Assembly: GCF_026340305.1 (NCBI RefSeq)
Contig: NZ_JAPEPI010000001.1
Location: forward strand, 1,612,001-1,676,000
Length of the DNA: 64,000 nt
Direction of reading: 5' to 3'
From: Streptomyces sp. NBC_01381
GTDB taxonomy: Bacteria > Actinomycetota > Actinomycetes > Streptomycetales > Streptomycetaceae
Part shown: piece by piece, positions 41,967 to 50,758 of the stretch
Numbering within the stretch: the stretch's first letter is position 1
Layout: the number at the start of each line of letters is the position of its first letter
Notes under the pieces: generated by a model
What the model was told of the DNA's origin: nothing
The model's input: the letters and a program-made list of their open reading frames with translations, nothing else
Databases searched by the model: none
Translations under genes and position numbers: made by a program

Positions 41967-44900
41967 CTACTCCCGCGGCGGCAGCTTCGGACGGCGTCGG
42001 TCCGGCACGTCCGCGTAGCCCGGCGGAGTCGCCGCCGGCTGCCGGTCGAGGAGGTCGAGCGCGAGGCCGACCGCGTCGTCGAGCTGGGCGTGCCGTCCCT
42101 CCGCCCAGTCCAGGGGAGTGCGCAGGACGTCCAGGTCCGGCTCGACGCCGTGGTTCTCCACGGACCAGCCGTACGCGTCGAACCAGCCCGCGTTCATCGG
42201 CACCGTGATGACCGTCCCGTCACCGAGCCGGTGCCGCCCGGTCATGCCCACCACACCGCCCCACGTGCGCTGCCCCACCACGGGACCGAGGCCGAGCAGC
42301 TTGAACGCCGCCGTGATCATGTCGCCGTCGGAGGATGTCGCTTCGTCGGCCAGGGCCACCACAGGGCCGCGCGGCGCGTTCGACGCGTACGACACCGGCT
42401 GGGCGTTCCGCGTCAGGTCCCAGCCCAGGATCTTGCGTGTCAGTTTCTCGATGACCAGTTCGCTGATGTGGCCGCCCGCGTTGCCGCGTACGTCCACGAT
42501 CAGGGCGGGCCTGGACACCTCGAGGCGCAGGTCCCTGTTGAACTGTGCCCAGCCCGAGCCGCCCATGTCGGGGATGTGCAGATAGCCGCACTTGCCGCCG
42601 CTCAACTCCCGTACGACGTCGCGCCGTTTGGCCACCCAGTCCTGGTAGCGCAGGGGCCGTTCGTTGACCAGCGGGACGATCGCGACGCGCCGCGCGCGCC
42701 CCTCGCCCTCCGCCGGCTGGAACGTCAGCTCCACGGTCGTGCCGCCCGCGGCCGCGAGCAGCGGCCAGGGCCCGGCGACCGGGTCGACCGGGCGGCCGTC
42801 GATGTGCGTGAGGACGGCGCCCGCGCGGATCCCCGCACCGGCCAGCGGCGAGCGTGCCTTGGAGTCGGACGAGTCGCCGGGCAGGATTCGCTTGACCGTC
42901 CAACTGCCGTCCCGGCAGACCAGGTTGGCGCCCAGCAGGCCCATCGCGCGCTGATAGTGCGGCGGCCCTTCGTTGCGGCGAGCCGCGGCGACGTACGCGT
43001 GAGAAGTGCCCAGCTCGCCAAGGACCTCGCGGAGCAGATCGGCGAACTCGTCGGGCGACGCGACGCGTTGGACGAGCGGGCGGTACTGCGCGAGCACCCC
43101 GTCCCAGTCGATCCCGCACATGTCCGGCTCCCAGAAGTAGGAGCGGATGATGCGGCCCGCCTCGTCGTAGGCCTGGCGCCACTCGGCCGGCGGGTCGACC
43201 TCGTGCAGGATGCGGCGCAGGTCGATCCAGACGGTGGTGTCGCTGTCCCCGGATTCGGTGGAGGGCACGGCGGTGAGGTCGCCCTCGTCGACCACAACGA
43301 GGCGTGTTCCGTCGCCGCTGACCGCGAACCAGTCGAGATGCTCGACGAGTTGGGACTTCTTGGCCTTGGTGATGTTGAAGTATTCGAGGGTGGGGCGCCC
43401 CGAGGTGTCGGCCGGGTTGGCGAAGGTCTCGCCGAGCGCGCCCGAGATCGGCCAGCGCAGCCAGACGAGGCCGCCGCCGCTGACGGGCTGGAGCGCGGAG
43501 TACTTGGATGCCGTGACGGGGAACGGCGTGACCCTGCTCTCCAGGCCCTCGACCTCCACGGTGGTCGTGCCTTCCCCGTTGCCGTCCCTGTCGCCCTCCT
43601 CGGCCGGGTCGAGTCCGCCCGCGGCAGGGCGGCCGTCGGGGGAGAGCGCGAAGGGGGACGGGGTCGCCGACGACAGCGGGACGAGGTAGGGGCGGCAGCC
43701 GAGCGGGAAGGAGAGGTCGCCGGTGTGCACGTCGTAGACGGGGTCGAAGCCGCGCCAGGAGAGGAAGGCGAGATAGCGGCCGTCGCGGGTGAAGACGGGG
43801 TTCTCGTCCTCGAAGCGGCCGTTGGTGACGTCGACGATCGCGCGGGCGCCCGGACCTTCGATACGGGCCATCTTGATCTGCCGCAGGGAGCGGCCGATAC
43901 CGGGGTGGGACCAGGTCAGCCAGGCGCCGTCGGGGGAGAAGGCGAGATCGCGCACGGGCCCGTTGACGGAGCGGATCAGCTCGGTGACCTCGCCGTTGGA
44001 TTCCTCAGTGGCGTCGATCAGCAGGAGCCGCCCGTCGTTGGAGGCGATGGCGAGGCGCTCCCCGTCCGGGTCGGACACCATCTCCTGGACGCGGCCGAGC
44101 TCCCCGCTCGCCAGCCTGCGCGGCTCGCGGTCGCCGCTGGCGCGCGGCAGGTAGGCGATCTCGACGGCGTCCTCGCCGTCGGCGTCGGTGACGTACGCGA
44201 CCTGCCCGCCGGTGCCGAGCATCTCCGGGAGCCGGACGCGTACGCCAGGGGTGTCGATGATGGTGCGGGCGGGCCCGTCCCGGTGGGTGAGCCAGTACAG
44301 GCTGCCGCGTACGACGACGGCGCTGGCCCGGCCTGTCGTGTCCACGGAGAGCGCGTCCACGTTCTGCGCGGCCGGTACCTGGTAGACCCGCCGCCCGGTG
44401 CGCGGCCCGCCGAGCCGTACGTCCAGGCGGCGCGGCTCGGAGTTCGCCGAGAGGTCGTCGACCATCCAGATGTCGCCCGCGCACTGGTAGACGACGCGGG
44501 TGCCGTCGCTGGACGCGTGCCGGGCGTAGAACGCGTCGTGATCGGTGTGCCGGCGCAGGTCGGAGCCGTCGGGCAGGCAGGAGTAGAGGTTGCCCACGCC
44601 CTCGTGGTCGGAGAGGAAGGCGATCCGGCCCCCGGCGAACATCGGGGCGTCGAGCTGCCCGTCGATGTCGGCGAGGATGTGCTCGCCGTGCATCCACATG
44701 CGGCCCATCGCGCCGCCCCGGTAGCGCTTCCAGGCGGCCGGTTCGTGCGGCGGCCGACCGGTCAGGAGCAGCGTCTTGCGCTCGCCGTCGATGTCGGTGA
44801 CCGCGATGTCGTGGACGGGACCCCAGGGCAGCCGGCCGCCGGGCGAGCCGTCGGTCGGCACGCTGTAGGCCCAGCAGAAGTAGGAGAAGGGCTGGTTGTG

Positions 44901-45257
44901 CGAGGAGACGGCGAGGATGTCGCCGTCGGGGGACCAGCCGCAGACGCGGGTGTCGGTGCTCCCCCAATAGGTGAGTCTGCGCGAAGGACCGCCGTCCACC
45001 GGGGCGAGATGGATCTCCGGGTCGAGGCTGCGCCATGTCGTGTACGCGATGTGGCGGCCGTCCGGCGAGAAGCGCGGGTGGCTCACCTTGGTCCGGTCGA
45101 CGGTGACCCGCCAGGCGCGGCCGGCCGGGGCGCCGTCCGCGGCCAGTGGGGCCACCCAGAGGTCGTCCTCGGTCGCGAAACAGAGGCGGTCGCCGCTGAG
45201 GTGCGGAAACCGCAGGTAGGCGGGGTCGGCATGGGTGTCGTCGCGCGCGTCGGTCAC
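41967..45257 (-). CDS. tricorn protease (S41 family peptidase)
   Basis: A 1096-aa cytoplasmic protease that degrades peptides released by the proteasome. The N-terminal half (about residues 10-640) is a WD40-like/tricorn beta-propeller pair (LRFPHLSGDRLCFATEDDLWVAPL; HPRFSPDGRHIAYTT). The C-terminal half has a PDZ domain (SPLAGAGIRAGAVLTHIDGRPV) and the S41 catalytic core, with nucleophile Ser976 in TSSDGDM and a VRGNAGGHISE oxyanion region. The usual length is near 1070. The GTG at 45257 gives the family N-terminus; upstream of it in frame there is only unrelated sequence. It is divergent from the TetR/MMPL locus. Confidence 0.93.
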   Translation of the reverse strand: MTDARDDTHADPAYLRFPHLSGDRLCFATEDDLWVAPLAADGAPAGRAWRVTVDRTKVSHPRFSPDGRHIAYTTWRSLDPEIHLAPVDGGPSRRLTYWGSTDTRVCGWSPDGDILAVSSHNQPFSYFCWAYSVPTDGSPGGRLPWGPVHDIAVTDIDGERKTLLLTGRPPHEPAAWKRYRGGAMGRMWMHGEHILADIDGQLDAPMFAGGRIAFLSDHEGVGNLYSCLPDGSDLRRHTDHDAFYARHASSDGTRVVYQCAGDIWMVDDLSANSEPRRLDVRLGGPRTGRRVYQVPAAQNVDALSVDTTGRASAVVVRGSLYWLTHRDGPARTIIDTPGVRVRLPEMLGTGGQVAYVTDADGEDAVEIAYLPRASGDREPRRLASGELGRVQEMVSDPDGERLAIASNDGRLLLIDATEESNGEVTELIRSVNGPVRDLAFSPDGAWLTWSHPGIGRSLRQIKMARIEGPGARAIVDVTNGRFEDENPVFTRDGRYLAFLSWRGFDPVYDVHTGDLSFPLGCRPYLVPLSSATPSPFALSPDGRPAAGGLDPAEEGDRDGNGEGTTTVEVEGLESRVTPFPVTASKYSALQPVSGGGLVWLRWPISGALGETFANPADTSGRPTLEYFNITKAKKSQLVEHLDWFAVSGDGTRLVVVDEGDLTAVPSTESGDSDTTVWIDLRRILHEVDPPAEWRQAYDEAGRIIRSYFWEPDMCGIDWDGVLAQYRPLVQRVASPDEFADLLREVLGELGTSHAYVAAARRNEGPPHYQRAMGLLGANLVCRDGSWTVKRILPGDSSDSKARSPLAGAGIRAGAVLTHIDGRPVDPVAGPWPLLAAAGGTTVELTFQPAEGEGRARRVAIVPLVNERPLRYQDWVAKRRDVVRELSGGKCGYLHIPDMGGSGWAQFNRDLRLEVSRPALIVDVRGNAGGHISELVIEKLTRKILGWDLTRNAQPVSYASNAPRGPVVALADEATSSDGDMITAAFKLLGLGPVVGQRTWGGVVGMTGRHRLGDGTVITVPMNAGWFDAYGWSVENHGVEPDLDVLRTPLDWAEGRHAQLDDAVGLALDLLDRQPAATPPGYADVPDRRRPKLPPRE

Positions 45258-45338
45258 CTCACCATGCTTTTCCGGTGCGCAGGGCGCGGCAACTCGTACA
45301 CGCGGCCCGGCGGAGGGAGCGCGTGACCCAGCACACGT

Positions 45339-45353
45339 ACGAAACGGTTTCGT
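45339..45353. promoter_or_regulatory. TetR-type operator 1
   Basis: ACGAAACGGTTTCGT is a perfect palindrome with one central base, as in AcrR-like operators. It overlaps the predicted -35 region of the TetR gene; a second copy lies 47 bases downstream. Confidence 0.75.
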
Positions 45354-45371
45354 TTCGCTAAGGCTGGGGGG

Positions 45372-45377
45372 TACAGT
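45372..45377 (+). promoter_or_regulatory. -10 element of the TetR/MMPL promoter
   Basis: TACAGT lies between the two operators, about 18 bases after the TTTCGT near operator 1. It places both operators across the promoter. Confidence 0.45.
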
Positions 45378-45385
45378 CATGGCGT

Positions 45386-45400
45386 ACGAAACAGTTTCGA
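45386..45400. promoter_or_regulatory. TetR-type operator 2
   Basis: ACGAAACAGTTTCGA repeats operator 1 with two changes and keeps the inverted GAAAC-N-GTTTC core. It lies downstream of the -10 element and 18 bases upstream of the TetR start codon. Confidence 0.75.
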
Positions 45401-45417
45401 TAAGGAGCGGAGGGATC

Positions 45418-46008
45418 ATGGCTGAGGCGGCAACGGCGCGGCGCAGCCGGATCACGCCCGAGCGCGAGGCCGAGCTGTACGCGGCCGTGCTCGATCTGCT
45501 CCGCGAAGTCGGGTACGAGGCGCTCACCATGGACGCCATCGCCGCCCGCACCCGGTCCAGCAAGGCCACCCTCTACCGCCAGTGGGGGAGCAAGCCGGAG
45601 CTGATCGCCAGGGCGCTGCGGCACAACAAGCCGGTGTCCATCGAGGACATCGACACGGGGTCCCTGCGCGGCGACTTCCGCGCGATGACGGCCCGCTCGG
45701 ACGACTGTCAGATGGAGCGGGACGCCGCGCTGATGCGGGGCCTGTTCCACGCCGTCCACGACAACCCCGAACTCCACCAGGCGATGCGCCAGTTGCTCAT
45801 CGAGCCGGAGATCACCGGCCTGAACGCGATGCTGCGCAGAGCGGTGGACCGCGGCGAAGTGGCCGCGGACAACCCGGCGTTGGACTACGTCATCCACATG
45901 CTGGTCGGCGGTTTCGTCGCCCGTGACCTGATCGAGGACCGCACGGTCGACCGTGCCTTCCTCACCTCCTATGTCGACGCCGTGATCCTCCCCGCCCTCG
46001 GCGTCTGA
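45418..46008 (+). CDS. TetR/AcrR family transcriptional regulator of the MMPL exporter
   Basis: A 196-aa regulator. The N-terminal helix-turn-helix spans RITPEREAELYAAVLDLLREVGYEALTMDAIAARTRSSKATLYRQWGSK, with the T-L-Y-R-Q-W motif. The C-terminal domain is TetR_C-like (DFRAMTARSDDC..., LHQAMRQLLIEPE). The ATG at 45418 has GGAGGG 5 bases upstream. Two matching palindromes flank its promoter, so it is expected to repress itself and the MMPL gene 107 bases downstream, with relief by a substrate or related ligand. Confidence 0.9.
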   Translation: MAEAATARRSRITPEREAELYAAVLDLLREVGYEALTMDAIAARTRSSKATLYRQWGSKPELIARALRHNKPVSIEDIDTGSLRGDFRAMTARSDDCQMERDAALMRGLFHAVHDNPELHQAMRQLLIEPEITGLNAMLRRAVDRGEVAADNPALDYVIHMLVGGFVARDLIEDRTVDRAFLTSYVDAVILPALGV

Positions 46009-46115
46009 CCAACTCCCCGCACAAACACAAGCCCCCTACCTGACGCGCCCGCTCACGTCGTCGGGCTGATCCCCCCTGCCCTGCTGACCCCACGACTGAC
46101 CGGGAGTACGCCCTC

Positions 46116-48365
46116 GTGGCCACGTTCCTCTATAAACTCGGCCGACTCGCCTTCAGGCGACGGCACTTCGTCGCCCTGATCTGGGTGGCGCTCCTGACCC
46201 TCGCCGGAGTCGGCGCGGCATCCGCGCCGACCGCCGCCTCCAGTTCCTTCTCCATCCCCGGCACGGAGGCCCAGAAGGCCTTCGACCTGCTCGACGAGCG
46301 GGTGCCCGGGGCCAGCGCCGACGGCGCCGGCGCCCGGGTCGTCTTCAAGGCGCCGGACGGCGAGAAGGTCACCGACCCGGCCAACAAGGCCGAGGTCCAC
46401 AAGACCGTCGCCGCCCTCAAGTCCGGCTCGGAAGAGGTCGCTTCGGCCGCCGATCCGTTCCAGGCCAAGACCGTCAGCAAGGACGGCTCCACGGCGTACT
46501 CGTCCGTCTCGTACAAGGTCACCTCGATGGAGCTGACCGACGAGAGCCGCGACGCGCTGGAGAAGACCACCGACGACGCCCGCGAGTCCGGGCTCACGGT
46601 CGAGGTCGGCGGCGACGCGCTGCAGGCGATGCCCGAGACCGGGGCCACCGAGATCATCGGCATCGCGGTCGCGGCCGTCGTCCTCGTGATCACCTTCGGT
46701 TCGCTGGTCGCGGCGGGGCTTCCGCTGCTGACCGCGCTGATCGGCGTGGGCATCGGCGTCTCCTCGATCACCGCGCTCGCCAACGCGCTCGACCTGGGTA
46801 CGACGACTTCGACGCTGGCCATGATGATTGGCCTCGCGGTCGGCATCGACTACGCGCTCTTCATCGTCTCCCGCTACCGGGGCGAACTCGCCGACGGGCG
46901 GGACCGCGAGGAGGCGGCGGGCCGCGCCGTGGGGACGGCTGGTTCGGCCGTGGTCTTCGCCGGGCTCACCGTGGTCATCGCCCTGGTCGGCCTCGCCGTG
47001 GTCAACATCCCGATGCTGACCAAGATGGGCTTCGCGGCGGCCGGCACGGTGGTCATCGCCGTCCTCATCGCGCTGACCCTGATACCGGCGCTGCTCGGGT
47101 ACGCGGGCAAGAAGGTCAAGCCGACCGGCGAGAAGGGCAAGCTGCTGGGCGGCGGCAAGAACAAGGCCGCCGACCCGGAGAAGGCGGCCGCTGCTGCCCC
47201 GGCGAAGGAGCCGAAGGCCAACCTCGGCACCCGCTGGGCCCGCTTCGTCACGCGCCGCCCGCTCGCCGTGCTGCTCGTCGGCATCATCGGCCTGGGCGCC
47301 GCCGCGCTCCCGGTCTCCTCGCTCGAACTGGGCCTCCCGGACGACGGCGCGCAGCCGACGTCCACGACCCAGCGCAAGGCGTACGACCTGGTCTCCGACG
47401 GATTCGGCCCCGGCTTCAACGGCCCCCTGATGACGGTCGCCGACCTCAAGGGCGCGGACGACCCGAAGGCGGCGGCCCAGCAGATAACCAAGAAGATCTC
47501 GGGCCTCGACGACGTCCTGACCGTCGCTCCACCCATGATCAACAAGGCGGGCGACACGGCGATCATCAGCGTCGTCCCGTCCTCCAAGCCGAGCGGCACC
47601 GAGACCGAGGGCCTCGTGCACTCGATCCGTGACGCGGGCGGCGAGATCAAGTCCGACACCGGCGCCGAGGTCATGGTCACCGGCACGACGGCCATGAACA
47701 TCGACGTCTCGGAGAAGCTGAACGACGCCCTGCTGCCCTACCTGGCACTGGTCGTGGGCCTCGCCTTCCTCCTCCTGATCGTCGTCTTCCGCTCGATCCT
47801 GGTCCCGCTCAAGGCGGCCCTCGGCTTCCTGCTCTCGGTCCTCGCGGCCCTGGGCGCGGTCGTCGCGGTCTTCCAGTGGGGCTGGCTCGGCTCGCTCTTC
47901 GGCGTGGAGCAGACGGGCCCGATCATGTCGATGATGCCGATCTTCATGGTGGGCGTCGTCTTCGGCCTCGCGATGGACTACGAGGTCTTCCTCGTGACCC
48001 GCATGCGAGAGGCGTACGTCCACGGGGAGCGCCCCGGCGAGGCGATCGTGACGGGCTTCCGGCACGGGGCGAGGGTGGTCTCGGCGGCAGCGGTCATCAT
48101 GATCGCCGTCTTCGCCGGCTTCATCGGCTCGAGCGAGCAGATGGTGAAGATGATCGGCTTCGGCCTGGCGATCGCGGTCTTCTTCGACGCGTTCATCGTG
48201 CGGATGGCGCTGGTCCCGGCGGTGCTCGCGCTGCTCGGCAGGAAGGCGTGGTGGCTGCCGAGGTGGCTGGACCGGGCGCTGCCGAATGTGGATGTCGAGG
48301 GCGAGGGGCTGCGCGACGTGGCGGACAAGGCCGCGGAGGGTGACCGGGAGCTCGCCCGCGTCTGA
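46116..48365 (+). CDS. MMPL family RND transporter
   Basis: A 749-aa inner-membrane exporter of the MmpL/RND superfamily with about 12 helices. It has one helix (about residues 15-35), a large extracytoplasmic loop (about 40-175) and two blocks of five to six helices separated by a second loop (about 390-540). The Asp/Tyr-containing motif GLAVGIDYALFIVSRYR and its repeat GLAMDYEVFLVTRMREAY are the proton-relay signatures of MMPL. Lipids, drugs or antibiotics are usual substrates; here unknown. The GTG start follows GGGAG. It is downstream of its TetR regulator. Confidence 0.92.
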   Translation: MATFLYKLGRLAFRRRHFVALIWVALLTLAGVGAASAPTAASSSFSIPGTEAQKAFDLLDERVPGASADGAGARVVFKAPDGEKVTDPANKAEVHKTVAALKSGSEEVASAADPFQAKTVSKDGSTAYSSVSYKVTSMELTDESRDALEKTTDDARESGLTVEVGGDALQAMPETGATEIIGIAVAAVVLVITFGSLVAAGLPLLTALIGVGIGVSSITALANALDLGTTTSTLAMMIGLAVGIDYALFIVSRYRGELADGRDREEAAGRAVGTAGSAVVFAGLTVVIALVGLAVVNIPMLTKMGFAAAGTVVIAVLIALTLIPALLGYAGKKVKPTGEKGKLLGGGKNKAADPEKAAAAAPAKEPKANLGTRWARFVTRRPLAVLLVGIIGLGAAALPVSSLELGLPDDGAQPTSTTQRKAYDLVSDGFGPGFNGPLMTVADLKGADDPKAAAQQITKKISGLDDVLTVAPPMINKAGDTAIISVVPSSKPSGTETEGLVHSIRDAGGEIKSDTGAEVMVTGTTAMNIDVSEKLNDALLPYLALVVGLAFLLLIVVFRSILVPLKAALGFLLSVLAALGAVVAVFQWGWLGSLFGVEQTGPIMSMMPIFMVGVVFGLAMDYEVFLVTRMREAYVHGERPGEAIVTGFRHGARVVSAAAVIMIAVFAGFIGSSEQMVKMIGFGLAIAVFFDAFIVRMALVPAVLALLGRKAWWLPRWLDRALPNVDVEGEGLRDVADKAAEGDRELARV

Positions 48366-48382
48366 CTCCGCCCAGTTTCCGC

Positions 48383-48724
48383 TCAGTGCGGGACGGGGGG
48401 CGCGGCGTAGGTGCGGCGCAGGAAGCGGAGCAGCACCACCGAGTCGAACTGCACGACCTCCACCCCCTCCCGCGAGTGGAACTCCACGACCACTTGTACC
48501 CGGCCGCAGGGCCAGACGCGTACGTCGCCGTCGGTGACCGGGGCCAGCAGGCCCTCTTCGACGAGCCGGCGCTCGAAGGTCCACGCGTGGCCGCCAGGGA
48601 GGTCGATCCGCATCGCCTGCGGGTCGGCCTCCGGGTCGTAGTGGAGGATGGCGGGCACGGCGCGGTGGCCGTCGGCCGAGTCCGTGACGATGTGGGCCCG
48701 TGCGTACTGCTCGACTGCGGACAT
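48383..48724 (-). CDS. SsgA-like sporulation/cell division regulator (SALP)
   Basis: A 113-aa member of the actinomycete SsgA family. Family landmarks are VPAILHYDPEADPQAMRIDLPGG, WTFERRLVEEGL, then GDVRVWP, and the terminal FLRRTYAAPP, which closes the whirly-like fold. SALPs recruit or time septum, cell-wall and nucleoid factors in sporulating hyphae. It is somewhat shorter than SsgA (about 136 aa). The ATG at 48724 gives MSAVEQYA. It is divergent from the metal transporter operon and converges on the MMPL gene. Confidence 0.85.
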   Translation of the reverse strand: MSAVEQYARAHIVTDSADGHRAVPAILHYDPEADPQAMRIDLPGGHAWTFERRLVEEGLLAPVTDGDVRVWPCGRVQVVVEFHSREGVEVVQFDSVVLLRFLRRTYAAPPVPH

Positions 48725-48830
48725 CGTCAGACTCCTTGCCCTCACTCTTGCTTCCTTTATGTCCTCTAATGTCCCATATTTTCTGGCTATTGCTCCAGGA
48801 TGCTCCGGGATAGTTGGGTATTCAGCGCTC

Positions 48831-48847
48831 TTGCAAAGCGTTCGCAA
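48831..48847. promoter_or_regulatory. Nur-like box (nickel uptake regulator)
   Basis: TTGCAA-AGCGT-TCGCAA differs by one base from the Streptomyces Nur consensus TTGCAA-N5-TTGCAA. It lies over the -35 region, with a TATCAT -10 at 48856-48861. This position predicts repression of the ECF transporter when nickel is ample. Confidence 0.7.
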
Positions 48848-48855
48848 CAGGGCAC

Positions 48856-48861
48856 TATCAT
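48856..48861 (+). promoter_or_regulatory. -10 element of the ECF transporter operon
   Basis: TATCAT follows the Nur-like box by 8 bases. The 5' leader to the cbiM ATG would be about 65 bases. Confidence 0.45.
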
Positions 48862-48930
48862 TGAACGGTTCACGAGCGATCCGCTCTGCCTCCCGTCCTC
48901 CTTCCCCGTGTCCTGCCCAGGAGCGCCCGC

Positions 48931-49995
48931 ATGCATGTCCCCGACGGATTCATCGACGCCCCCGTCTCCGCGGTCACCGGGGTCATCGCCGCCGGCGCGG
49001 TCGCCGTCAGCCTCAAGGGCGCCCGGCGTGAGCTGGACGAGCGGACCGCCCCGCTCGCGGGCCTTGTCGCGGCCTTCATCTTCGCCGTGCAGATGCTGAA
49101 CTTTCCCGTGGCGGCCGGCACCAGCGGACACCTCCTCGGCGGCGCGCTCGCCGCGATACTCGTCGGTCCCTACACGGGTGTCCTGTGTGTGTCCGTCGTA
49201 CTCCTCATGCAGGGCGTTCTTTTCGCGGACGGTGGCCTGACCGCGCTCGGCGTGAACATCACGGACATGGCGATCGTCACGACCGTCGTCGCCTATCTCG
49301 TCTTCCGGGGCCTGGTGAAGGTGCTCCCGCGCACCCGCCGCTCCGTCACCGTCTCGTCGTTCATCGCCGCGCTGCTCTCCGTGCCGGCGGCCGCGCTCGC
49401 CTTCACGTTCCTCTACGCCATCGGCGGCACCACCGACGTCTCCATCGGCAAGGTCGCCACCGCCATGATCGGCGTGCACGTCCTCATCGGCATCGGCGAG
49501 GCCGCGATCACCGCGCTCACCGTCGGCGCCGTCATCGCCGTACGCCCCGACCTGGTGTACGGCGCCCGAGGCCTGACCCAGAAGCTCAAGTTGCGGGTGG
49601 GCGGCGAACTGGTCGACGCCGAGCCCGCCGCCGTCCCGGTGGCCGCGCGCTCCCACCGCAAGGTGTGGATCGCCGGCCTTGTCACCTCCCTCGTCCTCGC
49701 CGGCTTCGTCAGCTTCTACGCCTCCGCGGACCCCGACGGCCTGGAGAAGGTCGCCGCCGACAAGGGCATCGACAAGAAGACGGAAGAGCACGCCACCGCC
49801 GAATCGCCGCTCGCCGACTACGGCGTCAAGGACATCACCGACGCCCGCCTCTCCGGCGGCCTCGCGGGCGTGATCGGCGTCGGCGCCACGGTCGTCGCGG
49901 GCTCGGCGGTCTTCTGGACGCTGCGGCGTCGTCGTACGTCGGACACCGACCCCGCGTCGACCGCGTCCGTCACCTCGGTCTCCGAGAAGGCCTGA
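48931..49995 (+). CDS. cbiM: ECF transporter S component CbiM/NikM fused to an N-type PDGLE domain
   Basis: A 354-aa membrane protein that binds and passes cobalt or nickel. The N-terminus MHVPDG is essential for metal coordination (the amino group and His2). About six helices follow (to residue about 215). After a linker, the C-terminal part has a helix (IAGLVTSLVLAGFVSFYASADPDGLEKVA) of the CbiN/NikN PDGLE type and a final helix, so S and accessory subunits are fused. The Nur-like box upstream points to nickel. cbiQ starts two bases after its stop. Confidence 0.9.
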   Translation: MHVPDGFIDAPVSAVTGVIAAGAVAVSLKGARRELDERTAPLAGLVAAFIFAVQMLNFPVAAGTSGHLLGGALAAILVGPYTGVLCVSVVLLMQGVLFADGGLTALGVNITDMAIVTTVVAYLVFRGLVKVLPRTRRSVTVSSFIAALLSVPAAALAFTFLYAIGGTTDVSIGKVATAMIGVHVLIGIGEAAITALTVGAVIAVRPDLVYGARGLTQKLKLRVGGELVDAEPAAVPVAARSHRKVWIAGLVTSLVLAGFVSFYASADPDGLEKVAADKGIDKKTEEHATAESPLADYGVKDITDARLSGGLAGVIGVGATVVAGSAVFWTLRRRRTSDTDPASTASVTSVSEKA

Positions 49996-49996
49996 C

Positions 49997-50758
49997 ATGG
50001 GCGCGGGCCACGCCCACCGGCTCTACCGGCACGGCCACTCACCGGTGCACGCGCTGCCGCCGCACACCAAGCTGGCGGCGGTCTTCGCCTTCGTGGTCGT
50101 GGTCGTCTCCACGCCGCGCGAGGCGATGTGGGCGTTCGCGCTGTACGCGGTGCTGCTCGGTTGCGTGGCGTACGCGGCCCGCATCCCTGCGGGGTTCCTC
50201 CTGAAGCGGCTGCTCATCGAGGTGCCGTTCGTGGCGTTCGCGGTGCTCATGCCGTTCGTGGCGGAGGGTGAGCGGGTCGACGTACTGGGTCTCTCGTTGA
50301 GCGTGAACGGGCTGTGGGGTGCCTGGAATGTCCTGGCCAAGGGCACCCTCGGCGTCGCGGCTTCCGTCATCCTCGCCTCCACCACCGAACTGCGGGAACT
50401 CCTGCTCGGCCTCCAGCGCCTGAAGCTGCCGCCGCTGCTCGTCCAGATCGCCTCGTTCATGATCCGGTACGGGGACGTGATCACGGACGAGATGCGCCGC
50501 ATGAAGATCGCCCGCGAGTCGCGCGGCTTCGAGGCGCGGGGGGTACGCCAGTGGGGCGTCCTGGCCAAATCCGCGGGCGCGCTCTTCATCCGCTCCTACG
50601 AGCGGGGCGAGCGGGTGCATCTGGCGATGGTCAGCCGGGGGTACGCCGGCTCGATGCCGGTCATCGACGAGGTGACCGCCTCGCGCACGCAGTGGACGTA
50701 CGCGCTTGCCCTTCCGTTCTCCGCACTTGTCGTATGTCTGTTGGGATGGACGCTGTGA
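49997..50758 (+). CDS. cbiQ: energy-coupling factor transporter transmembrane protein (CbiQ/NikQ)
   Basis: A 253-aa transmembrane coupling subunit. It begins in the family way (SPVHALPPHTKLAAVFAFVVVVV), has about five helices, and carries the coupling motifs A-R-x-S-R-G (KIARESRGFEARG) and the second HLAMVSRGYAGSMP segment that dock on the ATPase. It sits between cbiM and the ATPase gene and overlaps the latter (GTGA). It works with the S component and the ATPase dimer in the membrane. Confidence 0.92.
   Translation: MGAGHAHRLYRHGHSPVHALPPHTKLAAVFAFVVVVVSTPREAMWAFALYAVLLGCVAYAARIPAGFLLKRLLIEVPFVAFAVLMPFVAEGERVDVLGLSLSVNGLWGAWNVLAKGTLGVAASVILASTTELRELLLGLQRLKLPPLLVQIASFMIRYGDVITDEMRRMKIARESRGFEARGVRQWGVLAKSAGALFIRSYERGERVHLAMVSRGYAGSMPVIDEVTASRTQWTYALALPFSALVVCLLGWTL

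Noticed and set aside
48725..48930. Cobalamin riboswitch upstream of cbiM
   Set aside because: No B12-box (GCCACTG-type) sequence or long leader; a Nur-like box is present instead.
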